Position numbers and translations under genes: made by a program. Of a stretch of 64,000 nucleotides of DNA, positions 28,072-35,667 are shown one piece after another. Source of the DNA: Microlunatus panaciterrae. GTDB taxonomy: Bacteria; Actinomycetota; Actinomycetes; Propionibacteriales; Propionibacteriaceae. The notes under the pieces were generated by a model that worked only from the letters and a program-made list of their open reading frames with translations, had not been told where the DNA came from and searched no databases. The stretch covers positions 3,348,001-3,412,000 of the forward strand of contig NZ_JAFBCF010000001.1 of the NCBI RefSeq assembly GCF_016907535.1, written 5' to 3'. Numbering within the stretch: the first letter of the stretch is position 1; the number at the start of each line of letters is the position of its first letter.

Positions 28072-29045
28072 GAGCCGGCCTCCGTCTTGTTGTTCCGGCG
28101 GATCTTCATACCGTCGCGTTCGCCGACCAGCCGCCAGTTGATGATGGCGAAGAGGGAGGCGATGATGAACAGGGCCCAGGCGATGGCCGACCCGTAACCG
28201 AAGTCGAACTGGGTGAACGCCTGGTTGTACTGGTAGAGCACGATGGTCATGCCGGCTTCGTCGGTACCGCCGCCGTTGCCGAGCAGCACCTGCGGCTCGG
28301 TGAACAGGCTCAGTCCGCCGATGGTCGAGGTGATCACGGTGAACAGGATCACTGGTCGGAGCAGCGGAACGGTGATGGAGGAGAAGATCCGCCAGGTGCT
28401 GGCACCGTCCACCTTCGCCGCGTCGTAGAGCTCGGTCGGGATCGCCTGCAGACCGGCAAGGTAGATGATCGCGTTGTAGCCGGTGAAACGCCAGATCACC
28501 ATCACCGCGATGGTCACCTTGATCCCGAGACTGGTGGACAGCCAGGGGATGTTCTCGATCTTCAGCGCGGTCAGCGCGGAGTTGACCAGGCCGAAGGAGT
28601 CGGAGAAGACCGAGCCGAAGACGATGGCCATCGCCACCATGCTGGTCACGTTGGGCAGGAAGAAGGCGACCCGGTAGAAGCCCTTCAGCCGGATGTTCTG
28701 GTGCAGCAGGAAGGCGATCACCAGTGCGAAGAAGAGCATCGGGATGGTCGAGAGGAACCAGATGATGAAGGTGTTGCCGACGGCGTTCCAGAACCGCGGG
28801 TCACTCAGCAGGTACTGATACTGCGCCAACCCGACGAACTTCATCTCACCCATCCCGTCCCAGTCCTGGAAGGAGAGGAAGATCGAGAAGAGGATCGGGA
28901 ACAGCCCGAAGATCAGGAACAAGATGTAGAACGGTGAGACGGCGAGGTACTGGGGCCAGAACTTCTTCAAGGCAGTGGGTCGTCGGCGCGTTTCCGGGGT
29001 GGACTGCTCCAGCCGCGTGGTCGGGGTCTGTTCGGCGATCGCCAT
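28068..29045 (-). CDS. Sugar ABC transporter permease (MalF type)
   Basis: A 325-residue permease with six membrane helices and an EAA loop in ELYDAAKVDGASTWRIFSSITVPLLRP. The N-terminal 28 residues are hydrophilic and cytoplasmic. It overlaps the downstream MalG-type gene by four bases and the upstream solute-binding protein by one base, forming one operon with them. Substrate specificity cannot be read from the sequence; a carbohydrate is inferred from the CUT1 family and the adjacent oxidoreductase and LacI genes. Confidence 0.93.
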   Translation of the reverse strand: MAIAEQTPTTRLEQSTPETRRRPTALKKFWPQYLAVSPFYILFLIFGLFPILFSIFLSFQDWDGMGEMKFVGLAQYQYLLSDPRFWNAVGNTFIIWFLSTIPMLFFALVIAFLLHQNIRLKGFYRVAFFLPNVTSMVAMAIVFGSVFSDSFGLVNSALTALKIENIPWLSTSLGIKVTIAVMVIWRFTGYNAIIYLAGLQAIPTELYDAAKVDGASTWRIFSSITVPLLRPVILFTVITSTIGGLSLFTEPQVLLGNGGGTDEAGMTIVLYQYNQAFTQFDFGYGSAIAWALFIIASLFAIINWRLVGERDGMKIRRNNKTEAGS

Positions 29046-30331
29046 CAGATCACTCCTCTCTTCTTCAGGACCCGGTCGGTCTGGGAGACGGCGTCGTCCC
29101 AGGCGCGGTTGGGGTCCTTGCCGCCGGTCTCGACGTTGGCGAGCTCGAGGGCGAAGGCGCCGACCTGGCTCTCGTAGGTGCTGACGAACGTGGTGGGGAC
29201 CTCCTTGGCCGCCTGCTCGAAGAAGCTCAGCTCATCCTGCGGTCCGAAGAACTTGCCGCCACCCTTCATGGTGCCGCTGGTGAACGACCCCGGGGTGGAG
29301 GGGAACAGCTGGATCTCGTTGAACGTGGCCGCCTGGTTCTCCGGGGAGGTCAGCCAGCTGATGAAGGCGAAGGCTGCCTCCGGGTCCTTGGCGGTCTTGG
29401 GCACCGTGAGGAAGGAGCCGCCGCTGTTGCCGGGCTTCACCGGTTGGGAGGCGAGCCGCCAGTGGCCGGAGGTGTCCGGAGCGGTATCCTTAAGGATCTC
29501 GGCCCACCAGACGGCCTCGATGTGGCCGGCCGTCTTGCCGCTCACCCAGGCCGAGTTCTGGTCGGTGCTGATCTGCAGGTTGCCGGTCACGCCGGCCTTG
29601 ATCGCCTGTACCGACAGGTCCCACGCCTTGCGGACGGCGCTGCCCTCCTGGGCGTAGAGCGGCCTGTTCTGCTTGTCGAAGTAGCGTTCGGGGCTGGCGT
29701 TGATGAACTGTCCGAAGATCATCGAGGCGTTGCTGATGATCGACGCCTGGGCGTTCTTCTTCAGCTTCTGGCCGAGCTCGATCCAGCTCTCCCAGGTGCT
29801 GCCCGCCTCACTGACCGCTTCCGGATCCTCCGGCAGGCCAGCCTTCTTGAACAGGTCGGAGCGGTAGTAGAAGCCGGTCGGTCCGGTGTCCATCGGCCAG
29901 AAGCAGAGCCGACCGGTCGGGGTGGTGCCCAGCTGCCATTTCCAGTCGAAGTACTTGTCCTTGTGCTCGGCCGCGCCCAGCTCGTTCAGGTCGGTGAACA
30001 GATCCTCGCTCGGGAAGTACAGCGAACAGTTGGAGTTGATGCCGCTGATGTCGGGAATGTAGGCGCCGCCGGCAAGGCTGGTCCGCAGCTTGGTGTCGAA
30101 CGTGCCACCGATCACATCGGCCCGCAGCCTCTTGTCCGTGCCCGGGATCTGCTTGGCGGCCTGGCCGAGCAGGGTGGGGGAGATGGACCGGTTCCAGTAC
30201 CACAGGACCAGCTCGTCGGGGCTCTTCGAGATCGACACACTCGAGCCGCAGCCGGAGAGCAGGCCGGTAGCAGCGCCACCCGCCAGCGCAGCAGCGCCGG
30301 CCAGGAATCGTCGTCGGGACAGGGAATCCAT
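29045..30331 (-). CDS. Extracellular sugar-binding lipoprotein of an ABC importer
   Basis: A 428-residue solute-binding protein (family 1). The N-terminus combines a twin-arginine-like SRRRFLAGAA with a lipobox LLSGC, so it is probably exported by Tat or Sec and anchored by a lipid. Conserved features are NELGA, WPMDTGPTGFYYRSDLFKKAGL and the C-terminal FISWLTSPENQA. The start is ATG 30331. It heads the importer operon, and its promoter region (30395-30424) carries a LacI-type operator just downstream. Confidence 0.93.
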   Translation of the reverse strand: MDSLSRRRFLAGAAALAGGAATGLLSGCGSSVSISKSPDELVLWYWNRSISPTLLGQAAKQIPGTDKRLRADVIGGTFDTKLRTSLAGGAYIPDISGINSNCSLYFPSEDLFTDLNELGAAEHKDKYFDWKWQLGTTPTGRLCFWPMDTGPTGFYYRSDLFKKAGLPEDPEAVSEAGSTWESWIELGQKLKKNAQASIISNASMIFGQFINASPERYFDKQNRPLYAQEGSAVRKAWDLSVQAIKAGVTGNLQISTDQNSAWVSGKTAGHIEAVWWAEILKDTAPDTSGHWRLASQPVKPGNSGGSFLTVPKTAKDPEAAFAFISWLTSPENQAATFNEIQLFPSTPGSFTSGTMKGGGKFFGPQDELSFFEQAAKEVPTTFVSTYESQVGAFALELANVETGGKDPNRAWDDAVSQTDRVLKKRGVI

Positions 30332-30370
30332 GCAGTCTCACTCTCATCATTGAGCTGAAGCTTCCCCCGA

Positions 30371-30384
30371 CGTGAACGATCACG
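30371..30384. promoter_or_regulatory. LacI-type operator O1 (importer side)
   Basis: CGTGAACGATCACG is a near-perfect palindrome: 12 of 14 positions are symmetrical and the CG centre is retained. It matches operator O2 except for one central base. It lies about where transcription of the importer operon should begin, between that promoter and the ATG at 30331. Confidence 0.7.
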
Positions 30385-30394
30385 GAACTCGGGC

Positions 30395-30424
30395 ACTGTG
30401 ACACGCTCAAGTTGATCATGTCAA
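30395..30424 (-). promoter_or_regulatory. Predicted promoter of the sugar importer operon
   Basis: On the minus strand a consensus TTGACA (30424-30419) is followed after 18 bases by CACAGT (30400-30395), a weak -10. The start site would fall just upstream of operator O1, so a bound repressor would block initiation or clearance. The -35 overlaps an imperfect palindrome (GTTGA...TCAAC). Confidence 0.5.
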
Positions 30425-30428
30425 CCCC

Positions 30429-30457
30429 TTGACCCGAGCTGCCGGTCGCGTTAGCGT
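30429..30457 (+). promoter_or_regulatory. Predicted promoter of the oxidoreductase/AKR fusion gene
   Basis: TTGACC (30429-30434) and TAGCGT (30452-30457) are separated by exactly 17 bases, the best-spaced promoter in the window. The start site would be near 30464, inside operator O2. Confidence 0.65.
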
Positions 30458-30463
30458 GCTTGG

Positions 30464-30479
30464 GCGTGAACGTTCACGC
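30464..30479. promoter_or_regulatory. LacI-type operator O2 (fusion-gene side)
   Basis: GCGTGAACGTTCACGC is a perfect 16-base palindrome with the central CG typical of LacI-family sites. It covers the predicted start of transcription of the fusion gene. The regulator encoded at 32554-33564 is the obvious candidate to bind it. Confidence 0.8.
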
Positions 30480-30513
30480 AGGCTCGCCCGATTCGATCCG
30501 CGACACAGGATGG

Positions 30514-32520
30514 ATGAACGAGGAAATGGACAACACCTTCCGCTGGGCCATTCTCGGCCCGGGAAACATCGCCCGCAGGTTCGCCTCCCAACTGCCCAGC
30601 AGCCGGGCGGGGGTGCTGCAGGCGATCGGCAGCTCCGACCCCGAGCGGGCGAGAAGCTTCGCCGCCGAGCACGGGGTCGAGGGAACGGCCGGTAGCTATA
30701 CCGAGGTGCTCGCCGACGACCAGGTGGACGGCGTCTACATCTCCACCGTGCACACCGGTCACGCCCGCCTGACGCTGGCCGCGATCGAGGCCGGCAAGCA
30801 CGTCCTGTGCGAGAAGCCGATGGCGGTCAACCACGGGTCGGTGATGGCGATGGTCGACGCGGCCCGTAGCGCCGGCGTCAGCCTGGTCGAGGCGTACATG
30901 TACCGGTTTCACCCGCATACGCGCAGGGTGCTCGAGCTGGTGGCCGACGGTGCGATCGGTGAGCTCACGCACATCGACGCCTCGTTCGCCTTCGCCGCGG
31001 GCAACCCCACCGGAAGGCTCTTCCAGGCCGACCTCGCCGGCGGTGGCATTCTCGACGTCGGCGGCTACCCGGTGTCCTACGCCCGGGCGATCGCCGGTGC
31101 CGCAGTGGGTCGGGCGTTCGTCGAGCCGACTGAGCTCTCCGCCGTGGGCACCGTCGGCGAGACCGGTGTGGACGAGTGGACGGTGGCCCTGCTGAGCTTC
31201 CCCGGCGGTGTCAGCGCGTCGGTACGGACCGGCGTTCGGCTGTCCGACAGCAACGACGTGACGATCTACGGCTCCGCAGGCAAGATCCACCTGAACGACC
31301 CGTGGACGCTGACCACCGACCCCATGCTGACGCTGACCGTGGTCGGCAAGGCGCCGGAGACGATGTCGTTCGGGGACGCGAAGCCGTACGCGCTCGAGGC
31401 CGACGCGCTGGCCGCCAGTGTGCGCGCTGGTTCGTCCGCGGGAGCGGGCGAGGCGGTGGAGATGAGCCTCGACGACTCCCTGGGCAACGCGAAGGTGCTG
31501 GACCAGTGGCGCGCCGCCATCGGGCTGCGCTATCCCTTCGAGACCGACGACGCGGACATCCCGACGGTCTCGGGTGCCGCGCTGTCGGTCGACGACAGCC
31601 TGATGCGCTACGGCGAGATCGACGGCGTGGGCAAGCGGGTGTCCCGGTTGGTGATGGGCTGCGACAACCAGCCCAACCTCTCGCACGCGTCGGCACTGTT
31701 CGACCACTTCTTCAGCGTCGGCGGGAACACCTTCGACACCGGCTACATCTACGGCGGTGGCAACCATGAGCGGCTGCTGGGGCAGTGGATCACCAACCGC
31801 GGCATCCGCGACGAGGTGGTGGTGATCACCAAGGGTGCGCACACCCCGCACTGCGACCCGGAGTCGATCACCCGTCAGCTGCTGGAGTCGCTGGAGCGGC
31901 AGCAGACCGACTACGCCGACATCTACCTGATGCACCGCGACAACCCGGAGATCGGGGTGGACGAGTTCGTCGACGTGCTGGATGAGCATGTCAGGGCAGG
32001 TCGGATCAGGGTGTTCGGCGGTTCCAACTGGTCGACGGAGCGAATGGACGAAGCCAACGCGTACGCCCGGGCGAACGGCAAGCACGGCTTCTCCGTGCTC
32101 AGCAACCACTTCGGGTTGGCCGAGGCTTATGACGTGCCCTGGCAGGGTTGCAGGCACGCCACCGACCCGGAGTCGAAGCGCTGGCTGGCCGAACGGCAGA
32201 TCCCGTTGATGCCGTGGTCGTCCCAGGCGCGGGGCTTCTTCACCGGTCGGGCTCGGCCGGAGGACCGTTCCGACCCGGAGCTGGTCCGCTGCTACTACAG
32301 CGACGAGAACTTCGAGCGACTGCGGCGGGCGGAGAAGCTGGCCGCAGAGTTCGGGGTGGCCACCACGGCTGTCGCGCTCGCTTTCGTCCTGCACCAGCCG
32401 TTCCCGACCTTCCCGCTGTTCGGGCCACGTTCGATCGCCGAGTGCCGTTCCTCGATGGAGGGGCTGCGGGTGGAGCTGACGCCGGAACAGGTCGCCTGGC
32501 TGGACCTGGCCACCGGCTGA
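30514..32520 (+). CDS. Gfo/Idh/MocA oxidoreductase fused to an aldo/keto reductase
   Basis: A 668-residue protein with two dehydrogenase domains. Residues 1 to about 345 are Gfo/Idh/MocA: Rossmann motif AILGPGNIARRF, GKHVLCEKPMA with the EKP signature, then the substrate domain. Residues about 363-668 are an aldo/keto reductase barrel with the catalytic tetrad visible in FDTGYIYGGG (Asp, Tyr), VITKGAH (Lys) and YLMHRDNP (His). No stop or start suggests two genes at the junction. The pair may act in sequence on one sugar, one domain oxidising and the other reducing it, possibly recycling cofactor. ATG 30514 (AGGA just upstream) or ATG 30526 could be the start; upstream TTG 30460 lies in the operator and is rejected. 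It is divergent from the importer and followed by lacI. Confidence 0.88.
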   Translation: MNEEMDNTFRWAILGPGNIARRFASQLPSSRAGVLQAIGSSDPERARSFAAEHGVEGTAGSYTEVLADDQVDGVYISTVHTGHARLTLAAIEAGKHVLCEKPMAVNHGSVMAMVDAARSAGVSLVEAYMYRFHPHTRRVLELVADGAIGELTHIDASFAFAAGNPTGRLFQADLAGGGILDVGGYPVSYARAIAGAAVGRAFVEPTELSAVGTVGETGVDEWTVALLSFPGGVSASVRTGVRLSDSNDVTIYGSAGKIHLNDPWTLTTDPMLTLTVVGKAPETMSFGDAKPYALEADALAASVRAGSSAGAGEAVEMSLDDSLGNAKVLDQWRAAIGLRYPFETDDADIPTVSGAALSVDDSLMRYGEIDGVGKRVSRLVMGCDNQPNLSHASALFDHFFSVGGNTFDTGYIYGGGNHERLLGQWITNRGIRDEVVVITKGAHTPHCDPESITRQLLESLERQQTDYADIYLMHRDNPEIGVDEFVDVLDEHVRAGRIRVFGGSNWSTERMDEANAYARANGKHGFSVLSNHFGLAEAYDVPWQGCRHATDPESKRWLAERQIPLMPWSSQARGFFTGRARPEDRSDPELVRCYYSDENFERLRRAEKLAAEFGVATTAVALAFVLHQPFPTFPLFGPRSIAECRSSMEGLRVELTPEQVAWLDLATG

Positions 32521-32553
32521 GCGATCCGGCCCGAACTCGATAGGGTCACGGTC

Positions 32554-33564
32554 ATGGCGGAGGTGCGGCAGGGCGGGGTGGCTCGGCCGAGCACGATCAA
32601 CGACGTGGCGGCGGCAGCCGGCGTCTCCCGCCAGACCGTGACCAGGGCCATGAACAACATGCCCGGCATCAGCGTGGAGACGAAGGAGCGGGTGCTCCAG
32701 GCCGCGCGTGAGCTCCGCTACCGCCCCTCCCGGTTCGGGCGGGGTCTGGTCAAGCAGGAGCACCGGACCCTCGGACTGGTGATCGACGACCTGACCAACC
32801 CGTACTATCCCGAACTGGCTTCGGCAGTGGTGGGCTTCGCGGCCGACAACGGCTGGAACGTGGTGCTGGCCGACACCATCCACACCAGTCACCCGGCTGA
32901 GCTGATCGCCGACCTGACGCACCAGGTGGACGCGGTCATCGGCTACCTCGGGCTGGCCTCCGAGCAGGCCGACGTCCTGCTGGCCGGCATGCCGGTGGTG
33001 GAGATCGACGTGTCGAAGGAGCAGACCCAGCGTGGGTCCATCGTGTTGGACTTCGCCACCGCCATGTCGGAGGCGGTCGACCATCTGCTGGAGCGTGGCG
33101 TCCGGCAACCGGTGATGCTGGATGTCACCAGCGCGACCCGGCCCAGTTTCCGGGCCAGGCTGTTCGTGTCGGCGATGGAGCTGCGCGGGTTGTCGGTGCC
33201 GGTCGTACGGGCGGAGGGAATCGGGCTGGGTCCGGCGGCCGAGGCCACCCGCAAGCTGCTGGTGGACCGGCCGGAGACCGATGCCATCATGGCCTTCAAC
33301 GACATCACCGCCTTCGGCGCACTGCAGGCCCTGCGTCAGGCGGGCGTCGCCGTCCCGGACCGGGTCAAGGTCATCGGCATCGACGGCCTCAGCATCGGCA
33401 CCTTCGTCAGCCCCCAGCTCACCACCCTCGCCCTGGACATGACCCAGGTGGCCCAGGCCGCGGTAGAGACGGTGCTCGGGATGTACGCCGGGACGCTGCC
33501 GCTCGGCGGTCCGATGGTGCGTCGCACGGTGTCGCACCGGCTGGTCATCCGCGAGTCCAGCTGA
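32554..33564 (+). CDS. LacI family transcriptional regulator
   Basis: A 336-residue repressor. The helix-turn-helix is STINDVAAAAGVSRQTVTRAM with the hinge helix at PSRFGRGLV, followed by a periplasmic-binding-like sensor domain (LGLVIDDLTNPYYPELA; IMAFNDITAFGALQAL; VIGIDGLSIGTF; TTLALDMTQVAQAA). It probably controls the divergent importer and fusion genes through operators O1 and O2 and responds to the imported sugar or a metabolite of it. ATG 32554 follows TAGGGT (32541-32546) by 7 bases, so it has its own probable leaderless promoter 33 bases after the fusion gene. Confidence 0.93.
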   Translation: MAEVRQGGVARPSTINDVAAAAGVSRQTVTRAMNNMPGISVETKERVLQAARELRYRPSRFGRGLVKQEHRTLGLVIDDLTNPYYPELASAVVGFAADNGWNVVLADTIHTSHPAELIADLTHQVDAVIGYLGLASEQADVLLAGMPVVEIDVSKEQTQRGSIVLDFATAMSEAVDHLLERGVRQPVMLDVTSATRPSFRARLFVSAMELRGLSVPVVRAEGIGLGPAAEATRKLLVDRPETDAIMAFNDITAFGALQALRQAGVAVPDRVKVIGIDGLSIGTFVSPQLTTLALDMTQVAQAAVETVLGMYAGTLPLGGPMVRRTVSHRLVIRESS

Positions 33565-33576
33565 GTCCTCGCGAGC

Positions 33577-33716
33577 CTGAGCCCGCGGACCCACCGCGCC
33601 CCGAGCCCGAGGTCCCACCGCGCCCTGAGCCCGAGGTCCCACCGCGCCCTGAGCCCGAGGTCCCACCGCGCCCTGAGCCCGAGGTCCCACCGCGCCCTGA
33701 GCCTGTCGAAGGGCTG
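33577..33716. repeat. Tandem array of a 24-base unit ending in the GAGCCTGTCGAAGG repeat
   Basis: The unit CCCGAGGTCCCACCGCGCCCTGAG occurs in four near-identical copies preceded by one degenerate copy. The array closes with CCTGAGCCTGTCGAAGGG, the dispersed repeat seen again after aroG. It lies immediately after the lacI stop, outside coding sequence on the plus strand. Confidence 0.9.
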
Positions 33717-33742
33717 GCCCTGCAGCTGTGCCCCCAGAGACA

Positions 33743-33776
33743 TCAGGCGCCCCACCCGAGTGGGTGGGGCGCCTGA
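33743..33776. terminator. Bidirectional terminator between lacI and the repeat-helix protein gene
   Basis: A perfect 15-base-pair stem (TCAGGCGCCCCACCC with its complement) closed by a GAGT tetraloop lies between two convergent genes. No long T-run follows. Confidence 0.75.
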
Positions 33777-33795
33777 CCATTCGTCTGCGGGCCGA

Positions 33796-34914
33796 CTAGC
33801 GCTGAGCGCGGGTGAAGCCGGCGGCCTCCGCAGCCGCCTCGGAGTTGAACCACACCTCGGCAATGGTCCCGGTGTAACCGGCCGAGTCCGGCAGGTGGTA
33901 CTTCATCGAGCGCTCGTTGCCCTTGATGACGAAGCCCTCCGGCGGCTCGGTCCCCACATAGGCGCCCTCGCCGTAGCCGGAGCCGTCTGAGCTCGCTTCG
34001 ACGCCGCTCTCGCCTGCACCTTCCGCGGTGGCACCCTCGGACTCGCTCAGCTCGGTGGCTGCCGTGGCGGCGACCTCGGCCTTCTCCTCGCCCGCCGCCT
34101 TCTCCTCGCCTGGCTTCTCCTCGCCTGGCTTCTCCTCGCCCTGCTTTCCCGCAGCGGTCGCGCCCCCGGCGGACGTGTCCGAGACGTCGGTCCAGACCGT
34201 CGGCTTGGCTGCCTCGGTCGTGCTGCCGTACGGGGCGGTGGGTCGCGCGGCCTGCCACTCGTTGTCGTTGTTGCCGAGCAGCTTCTTGGCGGCCAGGGCG
34301 GCCAGACCGCCGACAGCGGCGACGATGGCGAGCCGCTTGACCCAGCGACCCTTCTTCTTCTTCTCCGGTACGGCCAGCTCGCCCTTCAGGGCTGCGGCCG
34401 TCGCCCGGCCACGCTTGGTCGCCTCGACTGCGACAGCGGAGCTTGCTGCTGCCTCGAGCGCCTCGGACAGCTTCGGCAGCAGGTCGTCCTGCACCCGGTG
34501 CCGGGCAGCTTCGACGGCAGGGGTGACCCGGTCGAGGGCGTCGTCGAGCACGGGACCGTACTTGTCCAGCGCGTCATGGGCGGCCTTGGCACTGCGTTGT
34601 TTGGCGCTGTGGGCGAGCGGTGCGACCCGCTCCGCCGCCTGGTGGGCGTAGGGGGTGACCGCCTCGGCGGCCTGCTGAGCGTAGGGGACGACGCGGTCCC
34701 GGGCGGACTGGGCCAGTGGAGCGACCATATCTGCGGCGGACTGGGCCAGTGGCCCTACTCGGTCGGCGGCGGACTGCGCGAGCGGCCCTACTCGGTCGGC
34801 GGCATCGTGAACCAGCGGTGCGATGCGCTCAGCGGCCGTGTGGACGAACTCGTCGGCGGCTGGGACGACCTTCTTTCGGGCGGCTTCGTAGCGGTCGGAA
34901 CTCTTGCGCTTCAC
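33796..34914 (-). CDS. Membrane protein with 11-residue helical repeats and a C-terminal WF (sunset-like) domain
   Basis: A 372-residue protein from GTG 34914, chosen for GGAGG four bases upstream. Residues 27-103 hold seven tandem 11-mers of type AADRVGPLAQS, and 104-147 hold about four degenerate ones. Such repeats form long amphipathic helices in LEA and apolipoprotein-type proteins that lie on membranes or stabilise other molecules. A basic stretch (KKKKGRWVKR) precedes one hydrophobic helix near 195-212. A Glu/Lys linker with GEEKP repeats follows. The C-terminal 60 residues (GFVIKGNERSMKYHLP...AEVWFNSEAAAEAAGF) match a small domain seen at the ends of diverse actinobacterial proteins, called sunset domain in RefSeq as I recall. 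Function unknown. Confidence 0.8.
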   Translation of the reverse strand: MKRKSSDRYEAARKKVVPAADEFVHTAAERIAPLVHDAADRVGPLAQSAADRVGPLAQSAADMVAPLAQSARDRVVPYAQQAAEAVTPYAHQAAERVAPLAHSAKQRSAKAAHDALDKYGPVLDDALDRVTPAVEAARHRVQDDLLPKLSEALEAAASSAVAVEATKRGRATAAALKGELAVPEKKKKGRWVKRLAIVAAVGGLAALAAKKLLGNNDNEWQAARPTAPYGSTTEAAKPTVWTDVSDTSAGGATAAGKQGEEKPGEEKPGEEKAAGEEKAEVAATAATELSESEGATAEGAGESGVEASSDGSGYGEGAYVGTEPPEGFVIKGNERSMKYHLPDSAGYTGTIAEVWFNSEAAAEAAGFTRAQR

Positions 34915-35095
34915 ATTTCCTCCGTGGTGAGACCTCCAGCTCCACAGTGGAGCTTTTTTCCACCGTACCGTCTGGCTGCGGCCTCCCGGCAGGGGGAAAG
35001 CGGCAGCAGCCGGCCAAGTGGTCCGGTCAGTTCCGGTTTTGGGCCACGTGACAGGATGGCAGCCGACGTACCACCCGATGCGAAAGGCAACCTCT

Positions 35096-35614
35096 GTGGC
35101 TTCCAAGACCGCGACCCTGCACACCAACCACGGCGACATCGTGATCAACCTGTTTCCGGACCACGCTCCGAAGACTGTCGAGAACTTCGTCGGGCTGGCG
35201 AGCGGCACCAAGGAGTACGCCGACGCGAAGACCGGCCAGAAGACCACCGGCAAGTACTACGACGGGCTGACCTTCCACCGCGTGATCGACGGCTTCATGA
35301 TCCAGGGCGGCTGCCCGCTGGGCACCGGAACCGGTGGACCCGGCTACGAGTTCGCCGACGAGTTCCACCCCGAGCTGGTGTTCAACAAGCCCTACCTGCT
35401 GGCGATGGCGAACGCGGGTGCCAACACGAACGGCTCGCAGTTCTTCATCACCGTCGGCCCGACGCCGCACCTGAACCGTCGGCACACCATCTTCGGCGAG
35501 GTCGCCGACCAGGCGAGCCGCGACGTCGTGGACGCCATCGCCTCGGTCTCCACCGACCGTGGCGACCGCCCGACCTCGCCTGTCGTCATCGAGACGGTGG
35601 AGATCTCTGACTGA
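35096..35614 (+). CDS. ppiA: Peptidyl-prolyl cis-trans isomerase, cyclophilin type
   Basis: A 172-residue cytosolic cyclophilin that speeds proline isomerisation. The active-site segments are FHRVIDGFMIQGG with the catalytic arginine, YLLAMANAGANTNGSQFFI and HTIFGEV. GTG 35096 is selected because GAAAGG (35082-35087) is 8 bases upstream; ATG 35078 is in frame but lacks a site. The gene is divergent from the repeat-helix protein, and about 180 bases separate their starts. The rhomboid-like gene follows 53 bases later. Confidence 0.95.
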   Translation: MASKTATLHTNHGDIVINLFPDHAPKTVENFVGLASGTKEYADAKTGQKTTGKYYDGLTFHRVIDGFMIQGGCPLGTGTGGPGYEFADEFHPELVFNKPYLLAMANAGANTNGSQFFITVGPTPHLNRRHTIFGEVADQASRDVVDAIASVSTDRGDRPTSPVVIETVEISD

Positions 35615-35667
35615 GCCGGCGCAACAGGACCCCGGGAAGCGTGTAGGCGTCGAGAAGGGTGTGGCCG

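Noticed and set aside
33577-33716. Possible CRISPR array
   Set aside because: The 24-base units are directly adjacent without spacers and no cas genes are present.
30451-33780. 1,100-residue minus-strand open frame opposite the fusion enzyme and lacI
   Set aside because: It is a shadow of two clear plus-strand genes and includes translated tandem repeat; no start signal or domain.
34915-35253. Extended N-terminus of the repeat-helix protein
   Set aside because: The upstream part overlaps the divergent cyclophilin gene, and a good ribosome site precedes 34914.
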